Assembly: GCA_943326025.2 (NCBI GenBank)
Contig: CALPRR020000031.1
Location: forward strand, 1 to 17,639
DNA: 17,639 bases
Direction of reading: 5' to 3'
From: Candidatus Kuenenia stuttgartensis
GTDB taxonomy: Bacteria > Bacteroidota > Bacteroidia > Flavobacteriales_D > Crocinitomicaceae
Numbering within the stretch: position 1 is the stretch's first letter; every line of letters begins with the position of its first letter. The position numbers and the translations under genes were made by a program. Shown here in pieces: positions 13,327 through 17,639 of this stretch. The notes below the pieces were generated by a model. The model had not been told where the DNA came from and searched no databases. It saw only the letters and a list, made by a program, of their open reading frames with translations.

Positions 13327-15423
13327 ATGAATGTTTTTCTTCAAACACCCATTGAATATTTAAAAGGTGTAGGTCCACAACGTGCTGAAATTCTTAAAAA
13401 AGAATTAGGTATTAGGACCTTTGAAGATTTATTGTTTTATTTTCCATTTCGCTACATTAATCGTTCCCAATATCAAACGATTTCTGAATTACCTTATTTA
13501 GATTCATATGCTCAAATTAAAGGGCGAATAATTCAAATAAGTGAAACTCCAGTAGGAAAACAAAGTCGTTTAACAGCTAAATTTCAAGATCAAACGGGAA
13601 TGATTGATTTGGTATGGTTTCAAGGAGCGAAATGGATCATGCCTCTTTTAAAAATAGGGAATGAATATCAAATTTTTGGTAAAGCTAAAATATTTGGTTC
13701 GTCATGGAATATTCCTCATCCAGAAATTGTGGAACTTGAAAAAGTAAAACACGAAGTTGGATTTCAACCGATTTATTCAAGTTCGGAGAAATTAGGAATG
13801 AAAGGTTTCAGTTCGAAAGGGATTGAAAAAATCACTAAAGCCTTAGCTGAACAAATTAGAGGTAAAATTCCTGAAAATCTTCCTGATGAATTGCTTCAAG
13901 ACTTTCATTTAATATCGAGAGAAGTAGCATTATTTCAAATTCATTGTCCTTCTAATGAGCAAATTGTTCATTCAGCTCGAACGCGTTTGAAATTTGAAGA
14001 ATTGTTTTTTCTTCAATTGGAAATGTTGATGCGAAAACAAATCAGTATGTCCAAAACAAAAGGGCATATTTTTAAAGAAGTTGGTGAACATTTCACGAAA
14101 TTTTACGATCAACATTTACCTTTTGAATTGACAAATGCTCAAAAACGAGTGTTGAAAGAAATTCGAAAAGATTTCATGACAGGACATCACATGAATCGCT
14201 TGTTACAAGGGGATGTGGGAAGTGGTAAGACGTTGGTGGCTTTGTTAACCATGCTTTTTGGAATTGGAAATGGATTTCAAGCTGCATTAATGGCGCCTAC
14301 AGAAATACTAGCAAATCAGCATTTTATTACGATCAAAGATTTTTTGAAAGAAATGAATGTTAACGTTGAGTTGCTTACGGGGTCAGTTAAAAAGAAAGAT
14401 AGAAAAGGAATTCACGAGCGATTAGAAAATGGTGAAACTCAAATTCTGATTGGAACACATGCTTTATTGGAGGATGTTGTGAAATTTCAAAATTTAGGAA
14501 TTGTTGTTATTGATGAACAACATCGTTTTGGTGTGGCTCAGCGGGCTAAACTTTGGAAGAAAAATACTGTTCCTCCTCACGTATTAGTCATGACAGCAAC
14601 TCCGATTCCGAGAACCTTGGCGATGACTTTTTATGGAGATCTGGATGTTTCAGTGATAGATGAATTACCTCCTGGTCGGAAACCAATTTCAACCATGCAC
14701 AAGTTTGAAGCGAGTCGATTAGAGGTTTTTGGATTTATGAAACGAGAAATTACTCTAGGAAGACAAGTATATATCGTTTATCCATTGATAAAAGAATCGG
14801 AATCGATGGATTACAATAACCTAATGGATGGTTATGAAGCCATTTCAAGAGCGTTTCCTTTGCCGAATTTTAGAGTGAGCATTGTTCACGGTCAAATGAA
14901 AGCGGAAGACAAAGAGTTTGAAATGCAACGCTTTATTAAAGGAGAAACGCAAATTATGGTTGCTACAACGGTTATTGAAGTTGGTGTAAATGTACCGAAT
15001 GCTTCAATCATGATTATCGAAAGTGCAGAGCGATTCGGTTTGTCTCAATTACATCAATTAAGAGGTAGAGTAGGGCGTGGTGCAGAAAAATCCTATTGTG
15101 TATTAATGACTGGAATCAAACTCTCGAAAGAATCTAAAAAACGAATGGAAACAATGGTTCGTACCAATGACGGTTTCGAAATTGCTGAAGTTGATTTAGA
15201 ATTAAGAGGTCCAGGAGATATCATGGGAACGCAGCAAAGTGGAGATTTAGATTTAAAAATAGCCGATTTAGCCAAAGATGGGCAATTGGTTTCTCAAGCT
15301 AGAGAATATGCTCGAAAAATTCTTCAAGAAGATCCATTTTTAGAATTACCCAAAAATCACATCGTTAAAGAACAATTACGAAAAGTGATGAAAGCAAAAC
15401 CGAATTGGAGTCAGATTTCTTAA
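13327..15423 (+). CDS. recG: RecG, ATP-dependent DNA helicase
   Basis: Double-stranded DNA translocase (698 aa, normal length) that regresses stalled forks and remodels D-loops, R-loops and Holliday junctions. The N-terminal wedge region begins with the helix-hairpin motif YLKGVGPQRAEILKKELGI (11-29) and contains an OB fold (about 62-140). The two RecA-like motor domains follow: Walker A GDVGSGKT (295-302), the DEQH Walker B (396-399), motif III TATPIPRTLA (423-432), a C-terminal motor domain with HGQMK and ATTVIEVGVNVPNA, and motif VI QLRGRVGRG (577-585). The C-terminal ELRGPGDIMGTQQSG segment is the family's TRG/hook region. The start at 13327 yields the expected N terminus, and it sits 12 bp after the dsbD terminator, so its promoter must overlap that hairpin or the gene depends on read-through. 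Confidence 0.97.
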   Translation: MNVFLQTPIEYLKGVGPQRAEILKKELGIRTFEDLLFYFPFRYINRSQYQTISELPYLDSYAQIKGRIIQISETPVGKQSRLTAKFQDQTGMIDLVWFQGAKWIMPLLKIGNEYQIFGKAKIFGSSWNIPHPEIVELEKVKHEVGFQPIYSSSEKLGMKGFSSKGIEKITKALAEQIRGKIPENLPDELLQDFHLISREVALFQIHCPSNEQIVHSARTRLKFEELFFLQLEMLMRKQISMSKTKGHIFKEVGEHFTKFYDQHLPFELTNAQKRVLKEIRKDFMTGHHMNRLLQGDVGSGKTLVALLTMLFGIGNGFQAALMAPTEILANQHFITIKDFLKEMNVNVELLTGSVKKKDRKGIHERLENGETQILIGTHALLEDVVKFQNLGIVVIDEQHRFGVAQRAKLWKKNTVPPHVLVMTATPIPRTLAMTFYGDLDVSVIDELPPGRKPISTMHKFEASRLEVFGFMKREITLGRQVYIVYPLIKESESMDYNNLMDGYEAISRAFPLPNFRVSIVHGQMKAEDKEFEMQRFIKGETQIMVATTVIEVGVNVPNASIMIIESAERFGLSQLHQLRGRVGRGAEKSYCVLMTGIKLSKESKKRMETMVRTNDGFEIAEVDLELRGPGDIMGTQQSGDLDLKIADLAKDGQLVSQAREYARKILQEDPFLELPKNHIVKEQLRKVMKAKPNWSQIS

Positions 15424-15441
15424 TAAATTAATAGTTGAGAA

Positions 15442-15487
15442 TTAGTAGTTAATAATTAAATATTTCTAACTACTAACTACTAACTTT
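15442..15487. repeat. Small inverted repeat with TAACTAC heptamers between recG and BNR gene
   Basis: TTAGTAGTTA (15442-15451) pairs with TAACTACTAA (15467-15476) around a 15-nt AT loop. On the right arm the unit TAACTAC is directly repeated (15467 and 15474) and followed by TAACT, so the left arm can also pair one register along. It lies between two convergent stop codons and may act as a weak bidirectional terminator, but has no long T-tract directly after the stem. Confidence 0.6.
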
Positions 15488-15497
15488 CAATTATATT

Positions 15498-17639
15498 TTA
15501 CTCTTCTTTCCAATTTTGATCACCACCTTTTAAATAAGGTAATTGAATATCTTGCAATTGTTTTTCAATTTGTTCTAAAGCGATGATTTGCTCATTTAAT
15601 TTTGAACGGAAAACAGCAAATTCTTCTTTTGTAATATCTATATTTTTGCGTTGAGTTGCTGTTACCGAAGTTGTTGTTTCGAATAATTGATATTCAACTG
15701 TTCCAAAACGATTCATGATACTAGTTGGAGTTTCAAATTCTAAATGAGCGATTAAATTATCTCCATAAAGTAAAATAGAGCACTGCTCCAAATTATGCTT
15801 AATTGCTTTTGTTTGTTCAATTAATTTGATTGGAGTATTTGGATAATTCGTTAATGCGTAATTGATTAATTCTAATTTTTCATTTGTCTCACTCATTAAC
15901 TTTTCACTTCCTGCAAGGCTTCTTTTTAATTCGGAAACTTCTTTTCGGAAGTTCGTTAAGTCTTCATTCATTTTAGAAGTAGTCATCGATGGGAAAAGTG
16001 ATTTTACATTGAATTTTGTCGGTTCAATTAATTTTTCACTGATTCCATTTTTTAATTGAATTACTTCAACAGTGTATTCACCTTCGCTAATTAAAAAACC
16101 ATCATCAGCACTTTCGTATCTACCAGGAGCAGATTTAGAAATTTTAATAGCAGAAGTTGTTTCTGTTCTTAAATTCCAGTTAATTCTTGAAATTCCTTTT
16201 GAAGGAGTCGTAATCAAACGTTTAATTTCTTTGTTCGATTTATCTTTTATAATCCAAATTAATTGAGAAGTTTCTTCATTTTCTTCTTTACGAATTTCTT
16301 CAAAAGTAGGGTAGAAGACATCTTTTTTCTCGCTTTCTAATTTTTTTTCAGTCTCTTGTCTTTTTTCTTTTAAACTTTTCTCAGTTTCTTTAATATATAA
16401 AGAGAAAGTTGCACCAAAAGCAGGGTTTTCAGCTGCCCATAAATCAGCACCTTGTGAACCTGTTCCTGTTAAACCAAGTGGAGCAGAAGGAACATATAAT
16501 AAAGCATCTTTCACTGGAAATAAATGCGCTTTTTTATCTAAAATAGTTGCGTTTACATCTCTTAAAGGTGTATAGTTGTCTAAAACATAAAATCCTCTAC
16601 CAAACGTTGCGGCAACTAAATCACATTCTCTTTGTTGAATGTCTAAATCGTAAACAGCAATGGTTGGTAATCCACCAATTTTAATCCATTTTATACCGCC
16701 ATCTTTTGAAAAATAAGCTCCAAATTCAGTTCCGATAAAAAGTAAATTTGGATCAATAAAATCTTGTCTTACACAATAAACAGAGCCTCTAACAGGAAGG
16801 TTTCCAGTAATTGAAGTCCATGTTTTCCCTTTATCACTTGTTTTGAAAATATACGGTTTAAATTCTCCTGAACGATGATTATTGAATACAGCAAAAGCTA
16901 CGTTTTCATTGTGTAATGAAGCACAAATCATATTGACTCTAGTATTCTGTGGAACTCCTGTAAACGTTGAGTATTTTGTCCAATTTGAACCATCATTTTC
17001 TGATACTTGGATACATCCGTCATCAGTTCCAGCATATAACAAACCTTTCTTTTTTGGTGATTCATCTAAAGCGATTATGTTACCATAAATAGTCGTCGAA
17101 GCATTTTTCATTATCGATTCCATTGACCAAACTTGCCCCATGACTTTCAGTTTATTACGATCTATTTGTTGGGTTAAATCTGAAGAAATTGTTTGCCAAT
17201 CATCGCCTTTGTTTGTGCTTTTGAAAACTTTGTTAGCTGCAAAATAAAGTGTTTTTGGATCATGTGGAGAGATTAAAAGCGGTGCGTCCCAATTCCAACG
17301 GTAACCTGCTTCATTTTTACCTGGTAAAGGTTGAATTGAAATTTTTTCTCCTGTTATTGTATTGTAACGAACCAATCCTCCATATTGAGATTCAGCATAA
17401 GCAATCGTTGGATCAGTAGGGTCTATTGCAGATTCAAATCCATCTCCACCATTTGTAATATACCAGTCACTGTTTAAAATTCCCGCGTTATTGATAGTTG
17501 CTGAAGGTCCACCCATTGAATTGTTGTCTTGCGTTCCTCCATAAATATTGTAGAATGGAGCTTTGTTATCCGTTGCAACTTTGTAAAATTGAATGATTGG
17601 TAGATTGTCATAATATTTCCAATCTTTAGCGTGGTTAAA
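15498..17639 (-). CDS. BNR/sortilin (VPS10)-like beta-propeller protein, 5' end beyond window
   Basis: The frame is open through the right edge; reading upstream of the ATG at 17516 continues the family sequence (DNKAPFYNIYGGTQDNNSMG), so that ATG is internal. The visible 714 residues are the C-terminal part of what I recall as a roughly 900-1100-residue family often annotated 'glycosyl hydrolase' or 'sortilin-like'. Four Asp-box (BNR) motifs mark propeller blades: KSTNKGDDW (17196-17222), QVSENDGSNW (16980-17009), KTSDKGKTW (16818-16844) and FSKDGGIKW (16686-16712). GATFGRGFYVLDNY-like sequence closes the propeller. A charged, possibly coiled region follows (KETEKSLKEKRQETEKKLES), then a beta domain and a helical C-terminal tail ending in NWKEE. 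No type IX secretion sorting domain is evident. Such proteins are usually exported; the signal peptide would lie outside. Substrate and function are unknown. Confidence 0.85.
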   Translation of the reverse strand, partial: FNHAKDWKYYDNLPIIQFYKVATDNKAPFYNIYGGTQDNNSMGGPSATINNAGILNSDWYITNGGDGFESAIDPTDPTIAYAESQYGGLVRYNTITGEKISIQPLPGKNEAGYRWNWDAPLLISPHDPKTLYFAANKVFKSTNKGDDWQTISSDLTQQIDRNKLKVMGQVWSMESIMKNASTTIYGNIIALDESPKKKGLLYAGTDDGCIQVSENDGSNWTKYSTFTGVPQNTRVNMICASLHNENVAFAVFNNHRSGEFKPYIFKTSDKGKTWTSITGNLPVRGSVYCVRQDFIDPNLLFIGTEFGAYFSKDGGIKWIKIGGLPTIAVYDLDIQQRECDLVAATFGRGFYVLDNYTPLRDVNATILDKKAHLFPVKDALLYVPSAPLGLTGTGSQGADLWAAENPAFGATFSLYIKETEKSLKEKRQETEKKLESEKKDVFYPTFEEIRKEENEETSQLIWIIKDKSNKEIKRLITTPSKGISRINWNLRTETTSAIKISKSAPGRYESADDGFLISEGEYTVEVIQLKNGISEKLIEPTKFNVKSLFPSMTTSKMNEDLTNFRKEVSELKRSLAGSEKLMSETNEKLELINYALTNYPNTPIKLIEQTKAIKHNLEQCSILLYGDNLIAHLEFETPTSIMNRFGTVEYQLFETTTSVTATQRKNIDITKEEFAVFRSKLNEQIIALEQIEKQLQDIQLPYLKGGDQNWKEE

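Noticed and set aside
1..17639. The window as a mobile element, defence island or undescribed gene system
   Set aside because: All large genes belong to core or common envelope families with matching AT-rich composition, and there are no integrases, transposases, attachment-like repeats, tRNAs or CRISPR repeats.

Overview
The window is a strongly AT-rich stretch of chromosome from a member of the Bacteroidota, almost certainly Flavobacteriia. The evidence is a GldJ gliding/type IX secretion lipoprotein gene next to murF, a Bacteroidota-type TamB beside tsaD, no obvious Shine-Dalgarno sequences before most genes, and promoter-like boxes matching the Bacteroidota -7 consensus TAnnTTTG. The genus cannot be fixed from what is visible.

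Layout: (1) 1-2714, plus strand: the 3' part of gldJ (cut by the left edge), a strong intrinsic terminator, then murF. (2) 2758-9046, minus strand: tamB and then a biotin carboxylase gene (accC-like), which meets murF at a shared bidirectional terminator. (3) 9069-15423, plus strand: tsaD (TTG start, only 22 bp from the divergent tamB start), a 94-residue protein of unknown function, a 142-residue secreted protein resembling the N-terminal domain of DsbD, a full-length DsbD and recG, with terminators after the 94-residue gene and after dsbD. (4) 15498 to the right edge, minus strand: the C-terminal 714 residues of a BNR/sortilin-like beta-propeller protein, separated from recG by a small hairpin made of TAACTAC heptamers. 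No gap between genes exceeds 300 bp.

Functionally this is mostly core and cell-envelope biology. GldJ acts in gliding motility and type IX secretion, MurF in peptidoglycan precursor synthesis, TamB in outer-membrane biogenesis, and the DsbD pair in passing reducing power to the periplasm. The rest is housekeeping: biotin-dependent carboxylation, the t6A tRNA modification and recombination/repair. I found no CRISPR array, transposase, phage gene, toxin-antitoxin pair, rRNA or tRNA, and no credible undescribed multi-gene system. The points worth a second look are modest: the compact divergent tamB/tsaD start region with a TTG start, the stand-alone DsbD N-domain paralogue, the small conserved-looking orphan, two intergenic repeat-like elements, and terminators placed almost against the murF and recG start codons.
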